Positions 34,518-46,469 of a stretch of 64,000 bases of DNA are shown piece after piece. The notes under the pieces were generated by a model. That model made no database searches. It saw only the letters and a list, made by a program, of their open reading frames with translations, and was not told where the DNA came from. Location: assembly GCA_033439265.1 (NCBI GenBank), contig JAVTVX010000004.1, forward strand, positions 14,211,701 through 14,275,700. Direction: 5' to 3'. The stretch's first letter is position 1, and the number at the start of each line of letters is the position of its first letter. The DNA comes from Dillenia suffruticosa. Its lineage: Eukaryota; Streptophyta; Magnoliopsida; Dilleniales; Dilleniaceae. The translations under genes were made by a program, and so were the position numbers.

Positions 34518-35580
34518 AATTATCATTTTTCTTTTGAGGAAAGCATATAACCAAAGTCATGCAATTAACTATATATACCTTTGATACAAGGGTTTGAAAC
34601 GAAAGCTAAATAAAATGTTAAGTATTGTATCGAGGGGTTATAAAAGAAGGGGTATAGGCTTAATTTGGTTAAGTAGAGGTTTTAAAAATCAAAGTAGGGA
34701 TTTTTGGAAAGTTAAAGGGGTAAAACATAAATACCTTTATTATTTTAATGTATGAAATTCTAGAACGTGGTCTCGAAATGCATAATAAAACAAGTTCCCA
34801 AGCGTGTAATCTAGGTATGATAATCACTCATTAAGAAAGATAATTTCAAACATAAAAAATGAATTTGCTCGTTTTAGACTCAAAATCTAACTTTTTAAGT
34901 AAGGTTTGTGTCAAATCTTGCATGTTTCTCATTCGAAAAAGCTATTAAAGATAAGAATACCATTACAAACACAAAACCCATTAGTACAAGCTATTTCTCA
35001 TAAATTTTTAGTCAACTAAATAGCATACACCAACTAAGAAAGTTTGATTTTTTTTATTTTTTTATTTTTTATTTATTTTTTATTTATTTTTTATTTTTTT
35101 TATTTTTCTTTGGAGAAACAGAGCCTAAAATAATGCAACAAACAAAACAAATAAAGTGTCAAAAACCAAAATAAAGAAGAAAACACCTAACATATCCCTA
35201 CACCTAAATCATACATTCTCCTTAATGTATATTTAAGTTGAGAGATAACGAATGCATAAAACCAATCAAGAAAAATAAAAGAAAGTGAACAAAAAAATAA
35301 AAAAAAAAAGAAAGTGAGAACAATACTCGCCTAGGGTAGAGTAGAGAACGAAGAGTCAATTCCAACAAACTCGAAAAAAGAGTTAAGACATGAGAACATC
35401 TTATACTGTGACCATTTCTCTTCATTTTTTGTAGCTATTTCGTATTCTAAGTAGTAACAAAGTCATTTAAGGCATGGGTATACCATAAATATCATGCATT
35501 TCCATCCATTCCCGAGGGTGGTCCTTGAACTAGCAGTAGCAAACTTTTTGTAAGGCATGGGCACGCCTTAATCCGCAGCA
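34518..35580. other. No gene seen; probable leader of a minus-strand Ty3/gypsy element
   Basis: AT-rich, with a T-rich simple tract at 35048-35108 (TTTTTATTTATTTTT). It lies on the internal side of the primer-binding-site-like sequence at 35581-35590, so it may be the leader of that element. Confidence 0.35.
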
Positions 35581-35590
35581 ATGGCGCCAA
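35581..35590 (-). promoter_or_regulatory. Primer-binding-site-like sequence of a Tat/Athila-type gypsy element
   Basis: The minus strand reads AAATTTTGGCGCCATTGCTG. TTTTGGCGCCxTTGC directly after an LTR is characteristic of plant Tat/Athila elements. An LTR end (…GATTGACA) lies 11 bases before it, at 35602. Confidence 0.5.
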
Positions 35591-35601
35591 AATTTGGTGG
35601 G

Positions 35602-36811
35602 TGTCAATCAAATAAAAGTAAATATACCCACTTTATAAAAGATAAGTTTAAGTTGAGTGGAGCCGTATTCTCAAGAAAGCGATGGATTTATCTCTTTTAG
35701 AAAATTAAAAATAAAATATAGGGGATTGAAAATTAACTAAACTAATAAATTAAAGAAGTAAATGGCTAAAAATGTATAAGTTAAAACTAAAAGAATGGAA
35801 AATCAATTTCTAATTAAAGAAATTATATCCACCTTATTGTGTTTGATTGATCATTGATTCAAAAATTACTAAACATTATATAAATAAATTAGTTATAGCT
35901 GTTAAGTATTATGAAACGACTAATCTCTTATTACTTTTTCAGTAATTAAGTTACCATCATTAATTATTTCACGAATCGAAAAATAATCCAAAAAACTCTC
36001 ATTAGATTTAATCTTTTGATAGTTTTAAAATCTAGAGAGACCAAATTCTAATTAACAAATTCCAATATGAATTTATTTAAATGGATTATTTAATCTCATG
36101 AAATAAGTTAAATCACTTGCGAAGTTATAAAACCATACCAATTACCACTTTATTTAAAAAAAAACAAATTTTTTTGTTTTTAATCAGTTGTAGACTATTC
36201 TAAGATTATCAAATATAAATCTCTATTTAATAAATCTAAAACAATCATAAATATTAAGGTTTAGAAATTAAATAAATACTTATAAATATTGAACCAATAA
36301 CCACAATTAGATCTTACAATCTTCATCCATCAAGATTTCAACAATCTTTTAATTAGAAAATTGATTAGAAAGAAAGTATGATAAAAGCAAACTCACAAAA
36401 TAATGTTCTTACTACTGGAAAAACTGAGGGAAAGTGTTGGAAACTCTAATAATACAATCATGGATGTGGGTGGCTGCTGCCCTTTTGGGCTGCCCCCTCT
36501 CCTTTTGCAACATAAAATACTCCTATACGTAGGAGTAGTAACCATATTTCTCCTTTACTACCAAAAGAAGTTATTTAAAAATGGATTTGAAGAAAAGATA
36601 AATTTTCTAAAAGATAATATTCCAAGAGATAAAAAAAAAAGCTTCTAAAAGATAAAGATGTTCAAAGTTGAATTTTCAAAAATTTCTATCTGAAAATATT
36701 AGGAATAAAGCAATCATCTTGAAAATATTCTATACTTCCAAATTAGAAAAAATTTTGACAAAAATAATTTATATTGGTGTAGAAGTTTGGCTAAATAAGT
36801 GAATACATAGA
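35602..36811 (-). mobile_element. Probable LTR of a Ty3/gypsy element
   Basis: Its minus-strand 3' end is inferred from the primer site. The start is uncertain and is placed where similarity to another repeat begins (36812). The minus strand has a TATA-like GAGTATTTTATG near 36515. No partner LTR was found in the window. Confidence 0.35.
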
Positions 36812-37485
36812 AAAAATTATTTTATAGATATTTCTTATTCTTATATATTTGGCTTGCTGATTATTTGTTTATGGGGAACTAGTGGACATTTAAAACTATT
36901 TGCTGCAAATATTCTATTTTGTTTCTAGTAATATGATGTTATGGAGGGCCTTTGCTTCTACTAATATATAAATGATATTGATAATATTTGTAGGAAAATG
37001 ATCATGAATAAGTTTTGTTCATACAACACTAAAAAAATAAAGTTTTTCTTGTTGTTTCATATTTTGTCGCCAATATTTTTCTTTTCTTGATATTTATTGT
37101 CAAAAAGTCAGAAAAATCAACCTTCTCGAGATTTAAGAGGAAAAAAAAAACATATCAAGAAAGGTAACTGTCACAAAATTTTGATTTGGCAAGAACCTTT
37201 CCTAACGTTTAACTCAAATGTCGATGAAATTTAAAATGCAAATGCTGATATTTTTACTTAAAAATATTTATATATTGCCTGACATTATTGAGAAAAAGTC
37301 AGGAAACTATTTTAAAGAACCTTATATTTCTCTTCTATCCTATTCTCTCTCCTTTCTACTTTTCCTTTTCTGCTTTCTCTATTCATCGTCATTGCTGAAT
37401 GTGATGATCCTGGGCCAGCCGGACATGGCTATTCTACCCTACCATCGAAGGAAGGTGCCGGAAGCTATCTTTTACTATGAGCACC
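36812..37485. repeat. Repeat H, copy 1, left part
   Basis: Matches 55870-56446. It contains CACTAAAAAAATAAAG at 37028, a possible CACTA-type terminus of another family with AATGTCG motifs. A CT-rich stretch follows. The 12-kb element E4 interrupts this copy; the right part continues at 49521. Confidence 0.75.
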
Positions 37486-38110
37486 CACTACAAAAAAAGC
37501 GGAATTTAGCGACGAACTTTAGCGACGAAACATATTCGTCGCAAATCTGCAACAAATTTAGCAACAACAAATGTTATCGTCGCAAATTAGCCATAATTTT
37601 AGCAACAAAAATATTTTCGTCGCAAATTTAGCAACTAAAAACTTTTTCGTTACAAAATTCGTCGCAAATTTGTGACGAAATTTATTTGAAGCAAAATTCG
37701 TGGCAAATTTGGGACGAAAAAATATTTCGTCGCTAAATTTGCGACGAATTTCAAAATTCGTCGCAAACTTTGCGACGAATTTAAAAAATCGTCCCTAAAT
37801 TTGCGACGAAAAATAAATTCATCCCAAAAATAGGGACGAAAACGAAATTCGTCCCTAAATTCGGGACGAATTTAAAATTTGTTCAAAATTATTGGGACGA
37901 ACTTCTGAATTCGTCGCTAAATTTGGGACGAAAATGAATTTGTCCCTAAATTTGCGACGAATTTCTAAATTCGTTGCAAAATTAGCGACGAATATTTATA
38001 TTCGTCGCAACAAATTTGATTATTTGTTGCTAATTTTGTTGCAAATGAGTGGGAAAAATAACATTTATGATAAAATTCGTCGTTAAAATTTATTTTTCAG
38101 TAATTAGATA
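37486..38110. repeat. Left subterminal palindromes of E4
   Basis: Units such as TTCGTCGCAAATTTGCGACG and TTCGTCCCTAAATTCGGGACG succeed one another every 20-35 bases. Both the GCGACGAA and GGGACGAA forms are present; the right end has almost only GCGACGAA. These are the expected transposase-binding zone of a CACTA element. Confidence 0.85.
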
Positions 38111-38670
38111 CATTTTCTTGTATGATAAACATTTTGTAATATAAAAAATGATTTGAAAACGGTGTTATACACTTAGAGCGTATAAAAATCTTAAAATGTT
38201 CAAAAAATATTAAATAAAATCTTTCATTCATTGTCTATTTATATAAAAGAGTTATAATATAGTATCTTTTTATTTGTTACAAAATATTATTATTAGTATA
38301 TTCATTTTTTATTCATTATCTGTTAAATTTTCCATTTATAACACTGATAACTTTATTTTATATATTTGTTTAAATATTCGATTAAGTAAATGAAGAGTTA
38401 AAGTAGAAATACTTGTTAAATAATAATCAATACATTGAATAATTTTTTATAATTATATCATAATACGCCAATATTATTAATAATTTATCGATTTAGTTTC
38501 TAATTTAGTGTATTGAATGAGTTTAATTATCAGAAACCATAAGTATGGTTGTTAAAATCGTAAAGAAAATAATTATTTTTCGTTAAATTTACTATAAATT
38601 GCTACGAAAACATATATTTATCGAAAATTTAGCGATGAAATCATTCTTTCGTCGTAGATTGTAGCGAAAA
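38111..38670. other. AT-rich segment of E4 without genes
   Basis: No frames or repeats stand out apart from a few isolated motif copies near 38620-38665. Confidence 0.5.
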
Positions 38671-38679
38671 AAAAAAAAT

Positions 38680-38900
38680 TTCGTCCCTGATTCAGGGACG
38701 AAAAAAAAATTTCGTCCCTGATTCAGGGACGAAAAAAAAATTTCGTCCCTGATTCAGGGACGAAAAACTTTTTCGTCCCTGAATCAGGGACGAAAAAATA
38801 TTTTGTCCCTGATTCTGGGACGAAAAATAAATTTCGTCCCCGATTCAGGGACGAAAAGGTTTTTCGTCCCAGAATTAGGGACGAATTTTGGGACAAAAGA
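38680..38900. repeat. Hairpin array 1 of E4 (7 units)
   Basis: Seven units of about 30 bases contain TTCGTCCCTGA and TCAGGGACGAA separated by 0-1 base. The array ends with a tail, GGGACGAATTTTGGGACAAA followed by GAAGCAAAATTC. Arrays 2 and 3 end the same way. Confidence 0.9.
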
Positions 38901-39389
38901 GTGTTCGAAGCAAAATTCAAAATATAAGGGAATGATTTCCGGGAAAATTAGTGGACTACTAAAGTCTATCTTCGGGAGGAACATTATAGTGTATCATTAA
39001 TTTCCTCTACTAAACTTAAATTCAATTTTGAATTTGTTTATTTAGTAAAATTTATAAAAATACTATTACAATTTGAAATTTATATTTCGTAACATAATTG
39101 AAGGGTTAGTGAGTAAGAAAATAACTTGTCGAAAAAATTAAAAATTTATAAGCAAGTTCGATATTTTCGTTCCGTTTTGCATTTGTTATTAGTATAATTT
39201 AGCTTTAAACTAAATTAAACAAATAAAATATATTTAATATGATTCCGTCGATAAATGATCGTTGATAAAAGAAAACATAAAATTGAGTTGTGATATCAAG
39301 CGAGATAATTTTTGTTGTACGTTGTTCCATCATCCTCAAAAAATAATTTTGTCGGTGAATTACGGTCGAAAAAAAATTTTCAGAAGAAA
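38901..39389. other. AT-rich spacer between arrays 1 and 2
   Basis: No coding sequence seen. Confidence 0.5.
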
Positions 39390-39560
39390 AAATTTGGTCC
39401 CTAAATCAGGGACGAAAAAAAATTTCGTCCCTGAATCAGGGACGAAAAAAAATTTCGTCCCTGAATCAGGGACGAAAATAAATTTCGTCCCTGAATCAGG
39501 GACGAAAAAAAATTTCGTCCCAGAATTATGGACGAATTTTGGGACAAATTTGTTTTTGAA
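39390..39560. repeat. Hairpin array 2 of E4 (5-6 units)
   Basis: Same 30-bp palindromic unit as array 1. It ends in the shared tail GACGAATTTTGGGACAAA and GAAGCAAAA. Confidence 0.9.
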
Positions 39561-40009
39561 GCAAAAGTGAAGATATTTCATATAAAAATAATAAAAAATA
39601 AAAACCATCTCTCCCATGACAAATTCTTGGCCATGTTGAAAAACAGAATATGCGTAGAAATCTATTTGAACAAAGATCTATTTTTCATTTATCGGGTCTT
39701 TTTCAAGCCCCTTTACGATCTGAATTTATTCCAATCTACACTCTATAAACTCTCTAATCTTCCCACTGCAAAAGGCATATAATTCACTCTCATTCCCTTC
39801 TTTACAATGTACATTTTGTGATATGTGATCAGATTAGCTCTATTAGAACTGGTAGTTAAGGTATTATGCTTTTGAACAAGAAAGCGTAAGAATAAATCAT
39901 ATCTTTCAGTTAATCAAAAATAGTAGACTCGATATTGTTTGATTGCTTTCAATATTTTTCCTTCAATTTTGACTTGAAAAACCATGTTAATATAGTTGAG
40001 ATGGGACGA
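39561..40009. other. AT-rich spacer between arrays 2 and 3
   Basis: No coding sequence seen. Confidence 0.5.
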
Positions 40010-40765
40010 AAAAGATATTCGTTCCGGCTTCAGGGAGGGAAAAAAATTTCGTCCCGGAATCAGGGACGAAAAATAAATTCGTCCCGGAATCAGGGACGAA
40101 AAAAAAATTCGTCCCTGAATCAGGGACGAAAAAAAAATTCGTCCCTGAATCAGGGACGAAAAAATAATTCGTCCCGGAATCAGGGACGAAAAATTAATTC
40201 GTCCCGGAATCAGGGACGAAAAATTAATTCGTCCCTGAATCAGGGACGAAAAAAAAATTCGTCCCTGAATCAGGGACGAAAAAAAAATTCGTCCCTGAAA
40301 CAGGGACGAAAAAAAAATTCGTCCCTGAATCAGGGACGAAAAAAAAATTCGTCCCTGAATCAGGGACGAAAAAATAATTCGTCCCTGAATCAGGGACGAA
40401 AAAATAATTCGTCCCTGAATCAGGGACGAAAAAATAATTCGTCCCTGAATCAGGGACGAAAAAATAATTCGTCCCTGAATCAGGGACGAAAAAAAAATTC
40501 GTCCCTGAATCAGGGACGAAAAACAAATTCGTCCCTGAATCAGGGACGAAAAAAAAATTCGTCCCTGAATCAGGGACGAATTTCGGGACAAAAAAAATTC
40601 GTCGCTATATCAGGGACGAAAAAATATTTCGTCCCTGAATTAGGGACGAAAAAAAAATTCGTCCCTGAATCAGGGACGAATTTCGGGACAAAAAAAAATT
40701 CGTCCCTAAATCAGGGACGAAAAAATATTTCGTCCCTGAATCAGGGACGAATTTTGGGACAACTT
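40010..40765. repeat. Hairpin array 3 of E4 (about 23 units of 30 bp)
   Basis: From 40051 the period is exactly 30 bases for 18 consecutive units, then slightly irregular. Each unit has 11-bp perfect arms (TTCGTCCCTGA / TCAGGGACGAA) around one base, joined by about seven A/T. A few units carry a G in place of the central T (CCCGG). The array ends with the same tail as arrays 1 and 2 (GACGAATTTTGGGACAA, then TTTTGAAGCAAAATCC), 30 bases before the CT microsatellite. Long open frames on both strands result from a period divisible by three. Confidence 0.95.
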
Positions 40766-40800
40766 GGATTTTGAAGCAAAATCCAAGATATTTTTCCCAC

Positions 40801-40804
40801 ACTC

Positions 40805-40850
<46 letters not shown>
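40801..40850. repeat. (CT)n microsatellite upstream of the E4 genes
   Basis: About 48 bases of CT with one GT interruption. Its position suggests the 5' leader or promoter of the transposase transcript. Confidence 0.9.
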
Positions 40851-40852
<2 letters not shown>

Positions 40853-41194
40853 GTTCATCTCGTTTGTGAAGAGCAGCCGCGAAGGGGTACTGCGAAGGGA
40901 TGGCGGAAGGGATGCCGGATCTACGATAGTGTTAGGTAATCTCGCTCTCTCATTCTCTCTCTTGGCCGTAGACGGCAGATCCGGCGGCCAGCCGCCGGAT
41001 CTGAGTTTTTTATGGCAGATCCATGAAGGGCGAGGTGCGCGAAGGCGCTGCCTCCCCTGCGCTGCCCAGGTGCGCGAAGGGGCCGTCGCCCCTTCGCTGC
41101 CGAGACGGCCAATGGGGCCGTCGCCCCTTCGCTGCCCAGAGGCGCAAAGGGGCCGCTGTCCCCTTTGCGCCTCCACCGCGAAGCAGGGCAGCAG

Positions 41195-41490
41195 GGGCTG
41201 CGCTGCCCTGCTGCGCGGCCGGGCTGCGCGGCAGGGGCTGCGCTGCCCTGCTGCGCGGCCGGGCTGCGTGGCCCTGCTGCGCGGCCATGCTGCGCGGCCC
41301 CGCTGAGCTGCGTGCTGCGCGGCCCGGCTGCGCTGCAGGGCTGCGCGGCCCTGCTGCGCGGCCGGGCTGCGCGGCCCTGCTGCGCGGCCGGGCTGCGCGG
41401 CCCTGCTGCGCGGCCGGGCTGCGCGGCCCTGCGGCGCGGCCGGGCTGCGCGGCCCTGCTGCGCGGCCGGGCTGCGCGGCCCTGCTGCGCG
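41195..41490. repeat. GC-rich tandem repeat, 26-bp unit
   Basis: Copies of CTGCTGCGCGGCCGGGCTGC followed by GCGGCC recur with a 26-base period, most regular at 41337-41490. This is by far the most GC-rich part of the window. Overlapping frames of several hundred codons on both strands are compositional artefacts. Confidence 0.85.
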
Positions 41491-41671
41491 AAGGGCCTGC
41501 AGCCCCTTCGACGCCCAGACGCGCGAAGGGGCCGCTGGGCCCTTTGCGCGTCTTCCGCGGGAAGGGGCCGCTGTCCCTTTTTGCGCCTCCGCCGCGCGAA
41601 GGGGTAGCAGTGGCTGCGCGGCCCCGACGCGGGAAGGTGCCGCGCAGCCCTTGTTGCGTCCCTGCTGCGCG

Positions 41672-41780
41672 ATGGGCCACGATGGCCCCTGGCTTCCCAT
41701 CGTGGCCCATTGGACTGGGCCCGGCCCATTGGACCCGGCCCGGCCCATTGGACCCTGCCCGGCCCATTGGGCCCGGTCCC
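41672..41780 (+). promoter_or_regulatory. Promoter-like zone: 14-bp hairpin and four 19-bp GGCCCATTGG repeats
   Basis: ATGGGCCACGATGG (41672-41685) and its exact complement (41697-41710) form a hairpin with an 11-base loop. GGCCCATTGG then starts at 41704, 41723, 41742 and 41761, an exact 19-base period. GGCCCA resembles plant site II/TCP elements and ATTGG is an inverted CCAAT box. The zone lies about 670 bases before the transposase start, upstream of a likely leader intron. Promoter function is inferred. Confidence 0.5.
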
Positions 41781-41789
41781 GTACAAAAA

Positions 41790-42446
41790 GCAATGTAGTT
41801 TGAATTGTATTTGATAATTTTGTGAGAAATGTTATTTAAAAGATTTTTTTATAATATTGAAATAACTAACTTATTAGTTATTTATAAATCTTTTTTTATG
41901 TGTTAGGTTTTGCGGTTATCGACTATTTGGATTGGAAGCTGTTACTGGTGTTGATATCAGACTCTATCGGTGAGTTATTAATTGGTGGTAATAATTGTTT
42001 TAGTTTGTACTCTAATGATGTTAAAATGTAATTAATAGTAAATTTTATGTGATAAATGATTATGAGATGTTTGTGATTAACAATACTCAGTAGTTTATAT
42101 TAAATCTTATATGGATTTGTTAAATAATCAATGTTGTTAAATGTTTAATATTTGATAATTTATTTTATTTTATTATAATATTTAATGTTATTGTAATAAT
42201 TTAGTTAATTTGTTTTATATTAAATAAGTTTATAATATTATTTATTATTATATTTAATTTTTGTGAAATTAATTTTTGTATTTATGATCATTTCATTTTT
42301 GTACAATAAACGTTCTTGTTTATTGTTATATGATTTTAGTTTGAAATATTGATTATATTACTTATGATGATTTAGTAGTTTTGTTTGTAGATCTTATTTG
42401 AATTCTTATTAATATTTCAAAAAGTTTAAATTTGGAGACAGGGAAA
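41790..42446 (+). other. 5' leader region of the transposase gene with probable introns
   Basis: AT-rich. A short GC-balanced segment, GTTTTGCGGTTATCGACTAT onward (about 41908-41969), is preceded by TGTGTTAG and followed by GTGAGTTATT. This looks like a non-coding exon. A further acceptor (TTGTTTGTAG near 42390) precedes the start codon. Confidence 0.45.
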
Positions 42447-45400
42447 ATGCAGAACGAAAGAAGTTGGATGTATAAGAAGAACTTATCTGATCGTCGGGGT
42501 TTAACTGATGAATTTATATTTGGGTTGGAGCAATTTTTACATTTTGCTTGTACTCAAGTTGATTTTATGGATGGGAATAAGCTAAGGTGTCCGTGTAGAA
42601 GGTGTCGGAATGGTAAATTTTTGGAGTGTGATAAAGTTAGGGAACATCTTTGTAGAGTTGGTTTTACCCCGAATTACTATAATTGGACATGCCATGGTGA
42701 ACCATTCATTTCTGATGAAGAGTATGGACGAAATAGACAATTCTCAGTTAGTGGGGATCGGAGTTATTATGAACAATTGAATCCGTATCAGAGGATGGTA
42801 ATTGATGCAGTGGGTCCGAATTTTGTTCCTGATCCAAGCGCTGCAAGTTCTAGTTTTGTTCCAACATTTGAACATGGGTATACTAGTTATGCATCACCAT
42901 TGGAGGAGGTAGAAGTAGTAGGTGTTGATCAAAATCTGTCAAATGAATCATCTCTCCAATTTCAGGAAGTCTTAAGAGCTGCAGATGAACCTTTGTGGGC
43001 TGGTTGTGATAGCCATACGAAACTATCTCTAACCGCAAGATTGTTGAATGTCAAGGCAGAGCATAATGTGTCTGAGAATTGTTTTAATGATTTTGTTCAA
43101 GTTATTGGAGAAGTATTGCCGCGTGATCATATTATGCCCAATGACTTCTATAGTATGAAAAAGCTTGTGAAAGAATTAGGTCTTCCAGTACAGAGAATAG
43201 ATGTTTGCAGAGATGGTTGTATGCTATTTTGGGGAGATGACAAAGAAGCAGAATTTTGTAAATTCTGTAATCAAAGTAGATACAAGAATTCTCGGAGGTC
43301 GGGTCGTACTCAGCAGCGTAAATCATACAGACAAATGTTTTATTTGCCTTTAACTCCTAGGTTACAAAGACTTTATGCATCTGAGACCACAGCTAAACAC
43401 ATGACCTGGCATGCAAATCATGAAACAGAAGAGGGGTTAATGTGTCATCCTTCAGATGCAGAAGCGTGGAAATATTTTGATAGAACATATCATGAGTTCG
43501 CGAGAGAGACTCGAAATATTAGATTAGGTCTTTGTGCTGATGGATTTGCACCATTTGGTAAATCAGGAAGAAATTATTCATGTTGGCCAGTTATCTTAAC
43601 TCCGTATAATTTTCCACCCGGTATGTGTATGAAGGCACCGTATATGTTTTTAACATTGGTTGTGCCTGGCCCGCAAAATCCAAAGAAATTAATAGATGTT
43701 TACATGCAACCATTGATTGCGGAGTTGAAACAACTATGGGATGAAGGTGTTCCTACATATGATGTTCATACTAATCAGACGTTTGTAATGAAGGCTGCTC
43801 TTCTTTGGACCATTAATGATTTTCCTGCGTATGGTATGTTATCAGGATGGAGTACCGCAGGGATTTTAGGATGTCCAATTTGTTTGGAGAGATCAAAATC
43901 ATTCAGATTGAAACATGGGAAGAAAGCGAGTTATTTTGATTGCCATAGACAATTTTTACCGTTAAATCATAAATTCAGAAGAAATAAAGATGAATTCACT
44001 AAGAATAGAAATGAAAGAACACCTCCTCCACTGAGATTAACCGGTGAACAAATTTGGCATAGAGTCATTAACTTTCCATCTGTTATTGAAGAGCCACATT
44101 GTACAACATATGGCTATGGACATTCGCATAAATGGACGAAACGAAGTTTATTTTGGGATTTACCGTATTGGAAGACACTGTTGGTTCATCATAATCTCGA
44201 TGTAATGCATATCGAGAAGAATGTCTTTGATAATCTGATAAATACAGTGATGGATATCACTGGGAAAACGAAAGATAACTTGAATGCAAGAAAAGATATG
44301 CGACTCATTTGTAAACGACCCACTCTTGATGTCGATGAAAGTAGTAGGGGACCAAAACCGAAGGCAGTTTATACATTGAATAAGGATCAGAGACGGCTTG
44401 TTTGTGAATGGTTGAAATCATTGAGATTTCCTGATGGTTATGTCTCAAATCTTGGAAGATGTGTCGATTTAAAGGAATGCAAGTTAATTGGTTTGAAAAG
44501 TCATGATTGCCATATATTTATGGAAAGATTAATTCCTATTGCTTTTAAGGAACTCTTACCGAATTTTGTTTGGGGTGCCATTACGGAGCTAAGTATTTTT
44601 CTTCATGATATTTGCTCGACAGTGTTGAAACATTCACACATGGAGATGTTTGAGAGAGAGATCCCAATAATTTTGTGTAATTTAGAAAGGATTTTTCCCC
44701 CGTCATTTTTTGATTCCATGGAACATCTTTTGGTTCACTTGCCATATGAGGCGAAAGTTGGAGGTCCTGTCCAATTTAGATGGATGTATCCATTTGAAAG
44801 GTGAGTTTTCATCTTTTTTTCTTCGTTATGAAGGCATATAAATTTCGTAATTTCATTACATATAAATTTCTAAAACATTTTTTTTTATTACAATTAGATT
44901 CCTATATCATTTGAAGAAGAAAGTTAAAAATAAGGCACGTGTTGAAGCCTCTATTGTCAATGCATATATTGTGGAGGAAGTAACAACGTTTGCATCATAT
45001 TATTTTGAGCCTCACGTTCAGTGCAAGAGGCGGAGACCGGGAAGAAATGATGAGGGTTCTATTGATCCAAATGAGAATTCATTCTCAATTTTTAACTACC
45101 TTGGTCGACCAAGTGGATCATGTAAGCGTAGATATTTAACTGATCAAGAATGGAGGGCAGCCCACACATATATTTTACTGAACTGTCCAGAAGTGACACC
45201 ATTTTTCGAGTGAGTGTATATTTTTTATTTTATATATTTCTTATGTCGTACATTATGTGTGATAAATATTATTTCCTTTGATGGTAGAATTTTCCAAAAC
45301 GTATATTCTCAACTTTCGAGACATGAGTTTGATCGTTACTGCGATGAAGAATTTGCACCATGGTTCAAAAAATATGTAAGTTGACTATCAATTATTTAAA

Positions 45401-46206
45401 ATTTTATGTTAAAATATTTTAACATATTTACTTAACTTTAGGTCCATGATAATCAAGCTCAACTTCAGCAAGAATTGTTAATCCATCTGTCATGGGGTCC
45501 AAAAGCAATGGTACGAACTTGGCCATCCTATTTTATAAACGGGTATAAATTTCATACTGAAGAATATGGAGTGGGCAAAACGACAATGAATAGTGGAGTT
45601 TGCGTTCAGTCATCCAATGATGGTGGAGGTCAAAATGATTTTTATGGTTTGTTGGATGAAATCGTTGAGGTAGAGTACCCTGGTCCAGCATTACGGGTTG
45701 TTTTATTTATGTGTCGCTGGTTTGACCCTGTGAAAGGGATGAAAGTGCATCCACAGTTTAATTTGGTTGAAATAAATCATAAAAAATTGTATAAAAGATA
45801 TGAACCATTTGTGTTGGCACAACAAGCGATTCAAGTATTTTATGCTTCATATCCTAGTTTCAAACGTGACAAAATTGATTGGTGGGCTGTTTTTAAAACG
45901 AAAGCACGGAAAAAAATTGAAGAACATTGGGAAGAAACAGCATATCAACAAGAGCAAGTTGTCAATACAGTTCAGACCGAGGAATATAATATTCCTACGT
46001 TACGAGATCCTAGCGGAGTAGTGATAGATGTGGATGCAAGTGAAATTCATGAAGAAGATGATGAAGAATCTAATTTTGAGACAAATGATGAGGATGAGGA
46101 TTCTGATGAAGATGATGAAGAGGATGATGAAAATGATGTTGAAGAGTCTAATTTGGAGACGCATGATGACGATGAGGATGACAATGACGATTATGATTTT
46201 TGTTGA
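42447..46206 (+). CDS. TNP2-like CACTA transposase, intact, four exons
   Basis: Exons are 42447-44800, 44898-45209, 45288-45375 and 45442-46206, all with GT...AG introns (donors GTGAGT, GTGAGT, GTAAGT). They join into one frame of 1,172 aa without a stop. The start is ATG at 42447; the frame also extends a few codons upstream from a TTG. The N-terminus matches the transposase-associated zinc-binding domain (WMY...LRCPCRRCRN...HGE, residues 6-85). The catalytic core has GLCADGFAPFG with Asp365 and TINDFPAYG with Asp458. LDVMHIEKN, with Glu590, is a candidate third acidic residue. DUF4218-like (residues about 684-785, ending YPFER across intron 1) and DUF4216-like (exon 4, CRWFDP) parts follow. 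The C-terminus is an acidic D/E-rich tail. The protein should bind and cut the element ends in the nucleus. A broken relative lies at 33128-34500. Confidence 0.95.
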
Positions 46207-46469
46207 CGGGTAAATTTTGTTCTCTTCATATAATAAATTTCATATATTTTTCGTGATATATGATAATATATTTCTTTTAAGTGGGTAAGTTAGTCGACAC
46301 GTATTTTTTGCAAATTTCTTAAAAAAATTCTTGTTTATTTACATTCTTATTCTTAAATTTATATATTGAATTTGTTAATATACTATCTTTTTTTTTGTAT
46401 AGGTCATTCAAGAAAATTTCTTCACATATTGGTACCTTGTTTCGTCGGAAATAATTTATCAAATTAAAT

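Noticed and set aside
40010-40765. CRISPR-like array
   Set aside because: Whole 30-bp units are repeated, with no unique spacers between repeats. The units are palindromic parts of a plant CACTA element and there are no cas genes.
39914-40774. Open frames of 225 and 279 codons on opposite strands over the hairpin array
   Set aside because: The repeat unit is 30 bases, a multiple of three, so any frame lacking a stop in one unit stays open throughout. The products are simple SLNQGRKKNS-type repeats with no coding evidence.
40706-41803. Several frames of 180-353 codons in the GC-rich zone
   Set aside because: Overlapping frames are open on both strands because stop codons are rare in this composition. 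They translate to Arg/Ala/Pro/Gly repeats following the 26-bp tandem unit.
42432-42446. Transposase start upstream at a TTG codon
   Set aside because: A plant gene would start at ATG. The first in-frame ATG, 42447, directly precedes the conserved WMY region.
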